Assembly (NCBI RefSeq): GCF_013033355.1 | Contig: NZ_WQDY01000009.1 | Location: 62,001 to 126,000 of the forward strand | Length of the DNA: 64,000 nucleotides | Origin: Ruegeria lacuscaerulensis | Lineage (GTDB): Bacteria; Pseudomonadota; Alphaproteobacteria; Rhodobacterales; Rhodobacteraceae | Reading direction: 5' to 3' | Shown here: positions 47,123 to 55,960 of the stretch, in pieces | Numbering within the stretch: position 1 is the stretch's first letter | Layout of the letters: every line of letters starts with the position of its first letter | Notes under the pieces: model-generated | The model's input: only the letters and a program-made list of their open reading frames with translations | Databases searched by the model: none | Told to the model about the DNA's origin: nothing | Translations under genes and position numbers: made by a program

Positions 47123-47421
47123 GATTTCTGCTGATCCACGCGGTCTTCACCGTGTTTCAAACCAGCCTGTCCCGTCGCGTTTCGACCAATTCGGCACGTA
47201 TTTTCGTGCTTCCTAATTTAATCAAAGAATCAGTGCGTCTCATTTCAAGACACAAACGCTCACGACATCGCGCGTTTGGTGCCACCGGGCGATGATCCGC
47301 CGACGCGGCCTTTGCTTCCGGCGTTTTGATCGTCATTACCGACATTTTGCGTCGGGAACAGAGCATCAGTAGCCCCTGACCTGTGGCTGACTTTCCTGCA
47401 AGCTCTGTAGGAGGTGCGCCA
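47123..47421. other. Intergenic stretch between the SOS promoter and the FAD/GcvT gene
   Basis: I see no supported gene here. A reverse 69-codon frame (47157-47366) uses many rare codons and has no ribosome site. A small hairpin GCACG-TATTTT-CGTGC lies near 47195-47210. The promoter of the downstream FAD/GcvT gene must be here. Confidence 0.5.
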
Positions 47422-49866
47422 ATGAAAACCCATGCTCAGGCCGTTGTCATCGGAGGGGGGCTGGTCGGCTGCTCGATCCTGTATCACCTGGCCAAGCTGG
47501 GCTGGACTGATGTTGTCCTGCTGGAACGCGATGAGCTGACCAGCGGATCCACGTGGCACGCGGCGGCCAATATCCACGGGCTGCACGACAACAACAACAT
47601 CACCCGTATCCAGCACTATACGATGAACCTGTATAAGCAGCTGGAGGCTGAAACCGGGCAGGGCTGTGGCGTGTTTCAATCCGGCTCGCTCTATTTGGCG
47701 CAGACTGAGGATCGCGAACACCAACTGCGCCTGCAAGAAGCCAAGGCGCGTTTCTACGGTCTTAACTTCCACGAGATCAGCCGCGAACAGGCCATGGAAC
47801 TGCACCCTCTGGCGCAATTCGATGATATCCGCTGTATCATGTTCGAACCCGATGGCGGCAATGTTGACCCCTCGGGCGTGACCCATGCCTATGCGGCCGG
47901 AGCACGCGCGATGGGTGCCAGCATTGAGCGATTTTGCCCTGTGTTAGGCACTGAACAGCAACCAGATGGATCGTGGATCGTACGCACCGCAAAGGGCGAT
48001 ATCCACACGCAATGGGTGGTGAATGCCGGCGGCCTGTGGGGGCGTGAGGTGGCCGCATTGGCGGGTATTGAACTGCCCCTGCAACCGACTGAACATCAGT
48101 ATTTCGTCACCGAAGCGATTGATGAAGTCGCCGCGTTGGGCCGCCGCTTGCCGTCCATCGCCGACCGGGATGGCGAGTACTACTTCCGGCAAGAAGGCAA
48201 CGGTTTGCTGATCGGTGCCTATGAAAAAGACATGCAGTTTTGGGCTGAGAACGGCACGCCGCTTGATTTCGCCCATGATCTGTTCCCCGACGATTTGGAT
48301 CGCATCATGGAGAACGTCATCCGCGCAACCGACCGTGTACCAGTGGCCGCGACCGCCGGTGTGAAGCGGGTGATCAATGGCCCGATGATCTGGTCGCCGG
48401 ATTCGAACGCGATCTGGGGGCCTGTGCCCGAGCTGCAGAACTATTTCTGTTGCACCGGCATCATCCCCGGATTTTCGCAATCGGGCGGGCTTGGCCTGTT
48501 GTCGGCGCAATGGATGATCGAGGGCGAGCCGCAATACGACATGTTTGCCTGGGATCTGGCGCGGTTTGGCGACTGGGCCGACAAGGCCTTCACAAAAGCG
48601 CGGGTGCAGGACGTTTACACGCACCGCTTCGCCATTCACTTCCCGAACGAAGAACGCAGCGCGGGCCGCCCCGCCCGTGTGCGCCCTGCCTATCAGATGC
48701 AAAAGAACATGGGCTGCGTCTTTGGCCTGAACTGCGGGTGGGAGCACCCCCTCTGGTTCGCCGATCAGCCTGGTGTGATCGAGACTGCCGGCTTCACCCG
48801 CCAGAATTGGTGGGAACCGGTTGGCCGTGAAGTCCAGATGCTGCGGGACAATGTGGGTGTGATCGACATCTCGAACTTCGCCAACTACGTGATCAAGGGA
48901 TTGGGGGCGCACGATTGGCTGGATCGTCTTGTTGCTAACCGGGTACCGACCGAGGTTGGACGCTCCTGCCTGACGCCTTTGATCTCGGTACGTGGTGGCG
49001 TGGCGGGCGACTTTACCATCACCAAAGTCGCAGATGACGAATACATGATGATCGGTTCAGGCATGGCCGAGCGGTACCACCAGCGGTTCTTCAACATGGT
49101 TGATCTGCCAGAAGGCACCAGTTTCGAGGTTGCCACAAACCGCATCGCTGGCTTCAACGTTGCCGGCCCCAGATCGCGCGATCTGTTGCAACGGCTGACG
49201 AATGCAGACCTGTCTAACGAGGGGTTCCGTTTCATGCGGTCTCGTCAAATCGAGGTGGCGGGCGTTCAGTGTTTAGCCATCCGTGTCAGCTTTACCGGGG
49301 ATTTGGGGTGGGAGTTGCACTGTGCCGAAGAGGATCAAGTTAGGCTCTATACTGCGCTTTTAGACTCTGCAAACGATCTTGGCGGAGGCCCTGTTGGTGG
49401 TCGCGCGCTGGGGTCTTTGCGCATCGAAAAGGGGTATGGGTCGTGGGGTCGCGAATATTCACAGGAATATTGGCCGCACGAGGTCGGCCTGTCAGGATTG
49501 ATCAAACTGGATAAGGACTTCCTGAACAAAAACGCCTATCTGGCAATCAAGGACACTCCGCCCCGAGAAGTACTGTCGATCTTTGAGATTGATGCCAAGA
49601 TAGCCGATGCGTCGGGGGGAGAGCCCATTTTCACGCCTGACGGACGCCCGGTCGGGCGCGTCACATCGGGTGCTTATGGGTATTCCGTCGGCAAGTCGCT
49701 CGCCATTGGATATGTGAACCCCGACGCTGCGCAACCCGGCGACAAGGTCGAGGTATTCATTCTGGGCACTCCACACAGCGCAACTGTCTTGGCAGAGCCT
49801 CCGTTCGATCCGTCCGGGCTTCGCTTGCGCGGCCTCCATCAACCCGCAGCAGAGCCCGCCGAATGA
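47422..49866 (+). CDS. FAD-dependent oxidoreductase / GcvT fusion (dimethylglycine/sarcosine dehydrogenase-like)
   Basis: An 814-residue two-domain enzyme. The N-terminal DAO-type FAD domain has IGGGLVGCSILYHL (G11-G16) and ELTSGSTWHAA, whose H46 corresponds to the histidine that covalently binds FAD in dimethylglycine dehydrogenase. The C-terminal half is an aminomethyltransferase (GcvT) domain, with GVIDISNFANYVIKG, GDLGWELHC and the barrel LGTPHSATVL, which passes the one-carbon unit to tetrahydrofolate. AGGAGG precedes ATG 47422. The exact methylated amine is unknown. It is translationally coupled to the MmgE/PrpD gene. Confidence 0.9.
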   Translation: MKTHAQAVVIGGGLVGCSILYHLAKLGWTDVVLLERDELTSGSTWHAAANIHGLHDNNNITRIQHYTMNLYKQLEAETGQGCGVFQSGSLYLAQTEDREHQLRLQEAKARFYGLNFHEISREQAMELHPLAQFDDIRCIMFEPDGGNVDPSGVTHAYAAGARAMGASIERFCPVLGTEQQPDGSWIVRTAKGDIHTQWVVNAGGLWGREVAALAGIELPLQPTEHQYFVTEAIDEVAALGRRLPSIADRDGEYYFRQEGNGLLIGAYEKDMQFWAENGTPLDFAHDLFPDDLDRIMENVIRATDRVPVAATAGVKRVINGPMIWSPDSNAIWGPVPELQNYFCCTGIIPGFSQSGGLGLLSAQWMIEGEPQYDMFAWDLARFGDWADKAFTKARVQDVYTHRFAIHFPNEERSAGRPARVRPAYQMQKNMGCVFGLNCGWEHPLWFADQPGVIETAGFTRQNWWEPVGREVQMLRDNVGVIDISNFANYVIKGLGAHDWLDRLVANRVPTEVGRSCLTPLISVRGGVAGDFTITKVADDEYMMIGSGMAERYHQRFFNMVDLPEGTSFEVATNRIAGFNVAGPRSRDLLQRLTNADLSNEGFRFMRSRQIEVAGVQCLAIRVSFTGDLGWELHCAEEDQVRLYTALLDSANDLGGGPVGGRALGSLRIEKGYGSWGREYSQEYWPHEVGLSGLIKLDKDFLNKNAYLAIKDTPPREVLSIFEIDAKIADASGGEPIFTPDGRPVGRVTSGAYGYSVGKSLAIGYVNPDAAQPGDKVEVFILGTPHSATVLAEPPFDPSGLRLRGLHQPAAEPAE

Positions 49867-51224
49867 CCAATGCTTTCACCCGTGTTGCTGAGTTTACCTT
49901 GGACCGGCCAGCGGCGGATATGCCAGAGTCCGCCAAGGAAGCGGCTGCGCTGATGATGCTGGATACGATGGGTATCCTGATCGCGTCCGCCCAGATGGAG
50001 GCTGGTGTGATCGCGCGGGATACCGCAGCGCTGCTCTATGCCAGTTCCGATCCTGGTTTCAGCGCGCACATGATGTTTGACGGGCGGACCGTAAGCCTGG
50101 CCGGCGCGGCCTATGCTGCGGCAACGCAGATTGACAATCTGGACGGCCATGACGGCTACAACCCTACCAAAGGGCATATCGGCGTGGTGGTTTTACCGGC
50201 TCTGGTCGCTCTGGCTGAACATTGCCCGGACCTGACCGGCCCCGAAGCACTGGCAGCCGTCGTCACCGGGTACGAGGTTGCCGGGCGTGCCGGTATGTCA
50301 CTGCACGCATCTGCCAGTGATTATCACACATCGGGCGCCTGGAATGCGTTGGGCGTTGTCGCCATGGCATCCCGGATGCGCCGCCTTTCTAGCGAACAGA
50401 TGCGACATGCCATGGGCATTGCCGAATATCACGGCCCGCGCAGTCAAATGATGCGCGAGATTGCGAACCCTACCATGTTGCATGATGGCTCGGGCTGGGG
50501 GGCATTGGTCGGGCTCTCTGCCGCCGTTCTGGCCGAACGCGGGTTTACGGGCGCTCCAGCGATCACGGTCGAGGCCGAGTCGGCCGCGCAGTACTGGGCT
50601 GACCTGGGCCAGTTCTGGCAAGTCGAGCATCAATACGTGAAGCCTTACCCTATCTGCAGATGGGCCCACGCTGCCATTGACGGGGTGCGAATGCTGATGC
50701 TGAACAATGCACTATCGGCGGATCAGATCAAAACGGTGCAAATCAACAGCTTTCATGAAGCCGCCCGTTTATTCGCAGGAATGCCCGATACGACGTCTCA
50801 AGCACAATACTCGCTGCCTTTTGCGGTTGCCGTTCAGGCGATTTACGGGCGGATCGGGGTCGAACATATTTCTGGCGCGGGTCTGTGCGATCCAAAAGTC
50901 GCCGCCTTCATCACCCGTATTCAGGTATCCGAGGATCAACGTCATTCCCTACGGTTTCCCGAAGGACGTTGGGCTGATGTGCGTATTACTACAACTGACG
51001 GCCGTGTCTTTGCGTCGGGCGACGTTCACGCGCGAGGCGGGCCAGAAGATCCGTTCAGCCGCGCAGATGTGATCGCAAAGTTCAAGGACTTTGCCATGCC
51101 TGCGATCGGTGTCGAGCGCACAGACGCCATCGCCGCGGCTATTTTGGGCTGGACAGGTGAGTCTTCACGATTTTCCGATCTAAGCCCGCAGCTTTTTGCA
51201 CCTGCTTATAGAAAAGCACAGTAA
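49863..51224 (+). CDS. MmgE/PrpD family protein
   Basis: A 453-residue protein of the 2-methylcitrate dehydratase fold. AAALMMLDTMGILIASA, AATQIDNLDGHDGYNPTKGHIGVVV (the conserved H/D-containing active-site stretch) and KPYPICRWAHAAIDG are typical. The substrate cannot be inferred with confidence: no prpB or prpC is nearby, and the start overlaps the FAD/GcvT gene by ATGA, pointing to a role in the same catabolic route, probably dehydration or epimerisation of a carboxylic acid. Confidence 0.88.
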   Translation: MTNAFTRVAEFTLDRPAADMPESAKEAAALMMLDTMGILIASAQMEAGVIARDTAALLYASSDPGFSAHMMFDGRTVSLAGAAYAAATQIDNLDGHDGYNPTKGHIGVVVLPALVALAEHCPDLTGPEALAAVVTGYEVAGRAGMSLHASASDYHTSGAWNALGVVAMASRMRRLSSEQMRHAMGIAEYHGPRSQMMREIANPTMLHDGSGWGALVGLSAAVLAERGFTGAPAITVEAESAAQYWADLGQFWQVEHQYVKPYPICRWAHAAIDGVRMLMLNNALSADQIKTVQINSFHEAARLFAGMPDTTSQAQYSLPFAVAVQAIYGRIGVEHISGAGLCDPKVAAFITRIQVSEDQRHSLRFPEGRWADVRITTTDGRVFASGDVHARGGPEDPFSRADVIAKFKDFAMPAIGVERTDAIAAAILGWTGESSRFSDLSPQLFAPAYRKAQ

Positions 51225-51243
51225 ATTTCAGAGACTCAAAAAG

Positions 51244-53385
51244 TTAGTCTTTCAACGTTTCAAGAAGCGTCGAGATATTTTCCCGTGTATCCGCACTGTC
51301 CTGCAAAAGGCCCTCTGCATCTGCCAAGGGTTCTCCGGGGTGTCGTTCAGGCGAACTGGTGAGAGTCTGCGTCAAGTCGTTGATCGTTCCATATTTGGCT
51401 TCAAGCTCTTTGGTGATTGCGTCGGATTGACCAGCTAGCCAGAATAACCTGTTGGCTTCATCATGGTCGTTAGCATCGCCCAAAAGTTGTCCCGCTTGTA
51501 CAAAATCCCCGATGTCCTGCAAGGCCCGCGTCTTAAGAGCCAGCGCGTCTTGGGATACGTCTCCTTCCAACTCCAGCAAAGCTTGATGTGGACGTCCCTG
51601 CAGTATCGATGAATGCGCCCTGACCCTTGCTCTTTTGGACCTAAAAGACGTGTCCTGAGGCCGGTTCGCTAGCGCAAATGCCCGGCTGGCGAACCCAAGT
51701 TCTACCAACCGCTCTGCGACAGAGACAGCGGTTTCAGTGGTCAAAACCTTCGAGATATTGCTGGATAAGCCGATTGTATGGCGCAGAAATGTTATGTCAT
51801 CGGACCGCTCAACCAGAATTTGCACAACGCGGTTAACGGCTCCCTCGTGGTCTTGCCCATCGGGTATTTGCAGTGCGGTATCCATCGCCTGATCAAAATC
51901 ATTGCTTAGGCTTAGTGCAACCGCATGCGCACGCTGTAACGTTGGATGCATCTTGGACTCGCGATATTCTATCTCAAAGGCCGCAGCCAAACCCAATTCC
52001 TTGGGTGAAACCGCACCGCGTTCAGACCAACGTTTTTCAATAAGGCGCGCCAACGAAAGGGGCGCTTCGGAACCCGCATCTTCCGCTTCGATTGCTTCTT
52101 TCAGACGGAGCTCTGTTTCTTGACCGTCGCCTTCCGCCTCAGCTATCGCGGCTTTAGCTATGGACGTATCGGCGCTGCTGGCGTTCTCAACCCGATCAAC
52201 GGATCGAAGCACCCGTCTTGCGGCTTCCAATTGGCCGCCTTCCACCATAATTTCCGACAGTCTGGGACCAAGTTGCTTGCGCAAATGATCAGGGAGACGA
52301 GAAAATGCACGTTCGATTGACCTCAGTTGCGCATCTTTTGCTAGTACGCCTTCCGACAATACAGACCAAAAGGCTGCGTCACTGTCGCATCGCTGTTGCC
52401 CCTGAAACGGGTTCGGCTCATCTACCGAGCGTTCGTCAAGAATCTGGGCGATTGTTGCAATCATATGCCGCTCGCTTTCGTCAGGCGTCGCAAGGTCCAA
52501 CATGGCGAGCGCCTCAACGCCAAACCCGTGATAGGCATAGAGCCTTGCAAGCCCTAACGCGCGTGCGCGATCGACGCGGTCAAATTCATGAAACAGAGCG
52601 GCGCGGGCGCTTGCCACTTGTTTCGAGAACGGTCGCAGGTCAGACCAGGTGTCAAACCCAATCTCGGCGTTGGTAATGCAGGACGGCTGACGTTCAAGTT
52701 CAATGAGATCTGGGCCAAGCAGATCGTTCAATTCGTCAAGAATTGAGGTGACATTGATATTCGCCCCCAGATTTGAAGGCAGAAGAGGCGCGTTTTGGAA
52801 TCCGGTTGATCTTGGGCCAGCAGGAGTAATGTTCAGATCGACGATAGAACGATCTGCACCTTGCAGCAGTTTTGTGGATAGCTGATTTTCAAATTGCCGC
52901 GCGTTCAAATTAAGCAAGGGAAGCGCCACCACCTCGGTTTTCTGGACTGTCTCAAGCGGGTTTTCCTGCACAGCCGATTTGGGGAGCAAAGGCCGTGGGA
53001 TATCTTCGCTGAGCGGTGGAAGGGAGGCAGCGGGCGCAATATCCACCACGATCATCGTGTCTTTGTAAAGAAATGAGGACGCCACACAGTCGCAACCAAA
53101 TTGCAACTCTAGCGCATCCCCCGGTTTCTTTTGTGATAATGCCGACAGGCGATTTTGCGTTAAACGGCGGAACACAGACCCAGTTTCGAAAGTCACGTCA
53201 TCAAGTGCCACGTTGAGGCGGGCACCATTTTTCGTTTGAGCCAGAATCCAGCCGGTATCAGGCGGGATCTGTACAACCAATCGGGTATAACCGTCATGTT
53301 CACCCGTCCGGACGGTCAATTCCTCGGCGGAAACGGCTTGAGCCGCCCCAAGCAAGATGGCCGCTATGCCCCAGGACTTTTTCAT
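51244..53385 (-). CDS. Secreted helical-repeat protein of the motA operon
   Basis: A 713-residue protein with signal peptide MKKSWGIAAILLGAAQAVSA. Residues 22-115 resemble an AMIN-like beta domain (LTVRTGEHDGYTRLVVQIP). From about 240 on it is mostly alpha-helical with TPR-like repeats (ARALGLARLYAYHGFGVEALAML, QLEAARRVLRSVDRVENAS, RALQDIGDFVQAGQLLGDAND). I do not recognise a named family. It is translationally coupled to motA (4-bp overlap), so a periplasmic role at the stator, comparable in position to rhizobial MotC, is possible. Confidence 0.68.
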   Translation of the reverse strand: MKKSWGIAAILLGAAQAVSAEELTVRTGEHDGYTRLVVQIPPDTGWILAQTKNGARLNVALDDVTFETGSVFRRLTQNRLSALSQKKPGDALELQFGCDCVASSFLYKDTMIVVDIAPAASLPPLSEDIPRPLLPKSAVQENPLETVQKTEVVALPLLNLNARQFENQLSTKLLQGADRSIVDLNITPAGPRSTGFQNAPLLPSNLGANINVTSILDELNDLLGPDLIELERQPSCITNAEIGFDTWSDLRPFSKQVASARAALFHEFDRVDRARALGLARLYAYHGFGVEALAMLDLATPDESERHMIATIAQILDERSVDEPNPFQGQQRCDSDAAFWSVLSEGVLAKDAQLRSIERAFSRLPDHLRKQLGPRLSEIMVEGGQLEAARRVLRSVDRVENASSADTSIAKAAIAEAEGDGQETELRLKEAIEAEDAGSEAPLSLARLIEKRWSERGAVSPKELGLAAAFEIEYRESKMHPTLQRAHAVALSLSNDFDQAMDTALQIPDGQDHEGAVNRVVQILVERSDDITFLRHTIGLSSNISKVLTTETAVSVAERLVELGFASRAFALANRPQDTSFRSKRARVRAHSSILQGRPHQALLELEGDVSQDALALKTRALQDIGDFVQAGQLLGDANDHDEANRLFWLAGQSDAITKELEAKYGTINDLTQTLTSSPERHPGEPLADAEGLLQDSADTRENISTLLETLKD

Positions 53386-54251
53386 GCGGCTGCTTGCTTA
53401 AGCTCTTTCAGCGCCTCTTCAAGTTCCGAGAAGCCGGGGCGGTTATGCGTCGGAGTATTCTGTCGGCCAACCTCGATACACATCGCGGCATTATGGTTGT
53501 GTAAATTGGCGACCAGTACTTCTTTGATCAACTGGTAGAAATGGTTGTCCTCTTCAACCACGGCCTTCAGCTTGCCAGCGAAGGGTCCGACCAGACCATA
53601 AGCCAGAAAAACCCCTAGAAACGTACCGACCAGAGCACCACCGATCAACTTACCCAATACCTCGGGTGGTTGGTCAATCGAGCCCATTGTCTTGATAACC
53701 CCCAGAACGGCAGCAACGATACCCAACGCGGGCAGGCCATCGGCCACCGTTTGCAAAGCATGGCTGGAATGCATGGCGTGATGGAAATTCGCCTCCATCC
53801 GCTTTTCCAGAACTTCCTCGACCTGATGCGGATCGTCGTAATTCATCGACGCGGATCGCATTGTGTCACAAATCAGGTCAACGGCTTCCTTATCCGATTG
53901 GATCTTGGGATAGGCGGAAAAAAGAGACGAGTTTTGAGGGTCTTCAATGTGCTGTTCGACCTCGACCGGGTTCGCCTTGGCAATACGGATCATCGAAAAC
54001 AGAAGACAAAGCAGATCGCGATAGTCTTGGGGTTTCCACTTGGGACCTTTGAAAACCTTGCCCATATCCTTGATGGTGTGTTTTACGGCGCTCATGTCGT
54101 TACTGATCAAGAAGGCGCCCACGGCCGCGCCTCCGATCATCATCATCTCGAATGGCAATGACTTAAGGATGATCGTCATTTTGCCACCCGCAGCCAAATA
54201 GCCGCCGAACACCATGGCGAAAATGACGACGATTCCGATTATTCCGATCAT
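53382..54251 (-). CDS. motA: Flagellar motor stator protein MotA
   Basis: A 289-residue four-helix stator subunit forming the proton channel with MotB. It begins MIGIIGIVVIFAMVFGGYLAAGGKM. The cytosolic loop (residues 60-165) carries charged residues for rotor contact. The conserved VADGLPALGIVAAVLGVIKTMGSIDQPPEVLGKLIGGALVGTFLGVFLAYG contains the helix 3-4 prolines. No motB lies beside it in the window, so its partner must be elsewhere. Confidence 0.96.
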   Translation of the reverse strand: MIGIIGIVVIFAMVFGGYLAAGGKMTIILKSLPFEMMMIGGAAVGAFLISNDMSAVKHTIKDMGKVFKGPKWKPQDYRDLLCLLFSMIRIAKANPVEVEQHIEDPQNSSLFSAYPKIQSDKEAVDLICDTMRSASMNYDDPHQVEEVLEKRMEANFHHAMHSSHALQTVADGLPALGIVAAVLGVIKTMGSIDQPPEVLGKLIGGALVGTFLGVFLAYGLVGPFAGKLKAVVEEDNHFYQLIKEVLVANLHNHNAAMCIEVGRQNTPTHNRPGFSELEEALKELKQAAA

Positions 54252-54297
54252 GTGTGCTCTCCGACGAAGTCAAATGCGGGATTAAAGGACATAGAGT

Positions 54298-54870
54298 TTA
54301 TTCCTGAGGGGCGGCAGCATTTCGCCCCGCCATGATGACGCTGATCGTATAGGCCGCCTCGGGGCTGAGCCCGGCAAGGACGCCGGCAGCTGCGTCCGGC
54401 GGCATGCGCGACAAAAAACCTGCTGCGAAACCCGGATCCATTGTCTCAAACAAGGCTGCGGCGTCTTTCGGTTTCATGCTTTGGTACACATCGGTCAGCC
54501 GCGTCAGATCGGTCTCTGCTGCTTTTTGGGCATAGGACAACGTTTCCCGAAGGCTCGTTTCGGCGTCCCGCAATGCAACAAGGCGCGCCTCGATCGCCTG
54601 ATCAGCGATATCGAGGGCTCTTTCCTTTTCCAAAATCGCCGCCTCACGCTCTTTCAATGCTTGTTCGCGGCGCAACAAAGCAGTCAGCAATTCTCGGGTT
54701 TTGGGATGGTCGTCCATTATCGGTTTCGCGGCAGTGACCGACGGCTCAGCGGCCTTAGCCAAAGCAGGTCCGGCTTCAAGCCCAACGCGTATTGCTGCAG
54801 ACCCGACCATCAACAACGAGATCACTGTAAGAACGCCGCCTTTGGGCCGGTTAGAAGCCTTGCGAGTCAT
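54298..54870 (-). CDS. motE: MotE-like periplasmic chaperone (MgtE N-domain fold)
   Basis: A 190-residue protein with an N-terminal membrane anchor or signal (GVLTVISLLMVGSAAIRVGL), a long coiled coil (about 60-125, REQALKEREAAILEKERALD) and a C-terminal MgtE-N-like helical domain with YQSMKPKDAAALFETMDPGFAAGFLSRM. MotE proteins fold and stabilise MotC and flagellar parts in rhizobia. It lies between the 155-codon gene (ATGA overlap) and motA (46-bp gap). Confidence 0.82.
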   Translation of the reverse strand: MTRKASNRPKGGVLTVISLLMVGSAAIRVGLEAGPALAKAAEPSVTAAKPIMDDHPKTRELLTALLRREQALKEREAAILEKERALDIADQAIEARLVALRDAETSLRETLSYAQKAAETDLTRLTDVYQSMKPKDAAALFETMDPGFAAGFLSRMPPDAAAGVLAGLSPEAAYTISVIMAGRNAAAPQE

Positions 54871-55334
54871 GCCGTTCCCTCACCGACTTTGCGCGTATGT
54901 CGCATAAACATGAGACCCATCGCGCGTTTGGGCTCGGGCTTTACTGTCAGCTCGGTCGTGGATTCGGGTTCTGTCGAAACCTCGTCCTTCGGTAAATAAG
55001 CGGTTTCAGTCGCCCCTGCTGTGTCTGTTTCTTCAACCGCGTCTTTTTCTGGAATGACGTCGTGCATCGACGCCATCATCAACTCTAGCTGCTGGGCCAC
55101 AGATTCCGCCCTGAGAGTTAGCGACTTGAGTTCATCACTGGCCTGATCTGACGTCGCACGAGCCGAATCCAGTGATTTCTTAAGTTCGTCCGCCTGCGAA
55201 GACAAAACGGCCACCGCTCCGCCAACGCCTTTTTCAAGATCCGTGAAACGCCTGAGGCGGCGCGATAGAACAAAACAATACAGGCCTGCACCAAGAGCGC
55301 TGGCAACCAGAAAAATATCTGCGATCAATTCCAA
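54867..55334 (-). CDS. Hypothetical membrane-anchored flagellar-operon protein
   Basis: A 155-residue product starting at TTG 55334, supported by AGGAGG 5 nt upstream that overlaps the fliL stop. One N-terminal helix (LIADIFLVASALGAGLYCFVL) is followed by RRLRRFTDLEKGVGGAVAVLS and a coiled coil (LKKSLDSARATSDQASDELKSL), then a low-complexity acidic/threonine-rich tail. It resembles in layout the DUF6468 proteins found in alphaproteobacterial flagellar clusters. Function unknown. Confidence 0.7.
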   Translation of the reverse strand: MELIADIFLVASALGAGLYCFVLSRRLRRFTDLEKGVGGAVAVLSSQADELKKSLDSARATSDQASDELKSLTLRAESVAQQLELMMASMHDVIPEKDAVEETDTAGATETAYLPKDEVSTEPESTTELTVKPEPKRAMGLMFMRHTRKVGEGTA

Positions 55335-55343
55335 TTTCGCCTC

Positions 55344-55841
55344 CTAGTTCAGTACGAATTCCATCACGAGAACATCGCGCACGCGGTCTTCTCCGACGAC
55401 GATCCCGATTCGACGCAGCAGATGGCCGCGTATGCGCATCAGCGCCAGGGAATCTTCCAGATCCCCAACTTGAACGGCACGCAAATATCCATTCAGGACG
55501 TCCATGATTCGCGGCTTCATTTTTTCAACGTCGCTCAGGTGTTCTGGATTCACCTCAAGCTGCGCATGAAACTTCAGGTGCCGCGAATCGCCCGACTTGA
55601 TCGAAACGATGACCGGCGGCAGATCGACAAAAACCACGTCGGGCAGGGCCTTGAGAGGTTTTTCCGTACCTTCTTTCACAGGTGCGTCAGCGGTTGGTTT
55701 CGGGCCAAAGGGCAACATTCCCGACGTGGTCAGGTAGTATCCGCCAGCTGCCCCGGCCACGGCTAGAATCGCACCGATAATCAACCCACTTTTCCCTGAT
55801 TTTTCAGCCTCTTCTGCCTGTTTTGCAGTCGCGTCGGTCAT
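55344..55841 (-). CDS. fliL: Flagellar basal body-associated protein FliL
   Basis: A ~165-residue single-pass inner-membrane protein that supports stator function at the basal body. A short cytosolic N-terminus precedes the helix GLIIGAILAVAGAAGGYYL, and the periplasmic domain holds VVFVDLPPVIVSIKSGDSRHLKFHAQLEVNPE and the C-terminal RIGIVVGEDRVRDVLVMEFVLN typical of FliL. ATG 55841 is preferred (GAGGA upstream) over in-frame ATGs at 55856 and 55874. It is first gene of the reverse flagellar operon. Confidence 0.92.
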   Translation of the reverse strand: MTDATAKQAEEAEKSGKSGLIIGAILAVAGAAGGYYLTTSGMLPFGPKPTADAPVKEGTEKPLKALPDVVFVDLPPVIVSIKSGDSRHLKFHAQLEVNPEHLSDVEKMKPRIMDVLNGYLRAVQVGDLEDSLALMRIRGHLLRRIGIVVGEDRVRDVLVMEFVLN

Positions 55842-55887
55842 GACGTCCTCATTCATCCGTTCCGCAACTGTCATAACCCGGCAGGGA

Positions 55888-55911
55888 CTAACCGATTGTT
55901 AAGGGCAATCG
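55888..55911. promoter_or_regulatory. Candidate CtrA site between divergent fliL and fliF operons
   Basis: On the plus strand CTAA-N7-TTAA (55888-55902), i.e. TTAA-N7-TTAG on the reverse strand, is one mismatch from the CtrA consensus TTAA-N7-TTAA. It overlaps an inverted repeat CGATTG-N7-CAATCG (55893-55898, 55906-55911). CtrA is known to control flagellar genes in roseobacters, and this is the only intergenic region between the two operons. Confidence 0.45.
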
Positions 55912-55960
55912 TTCAAACAAGGGATGTGCCGGGCAGAATGCCGGCGAGTCGGAGGTGAGC

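Noticed and set aside
47157-47366. 69-codon reverse frame between the SOS gene and the FAD/GcvT gene
   Set aside because: No Shine-Dalgarno, many rare codons (AGA, AGG, TTA, ATA) unlike neighbours, no recognisable family, and it would end just before the SOS promoter.
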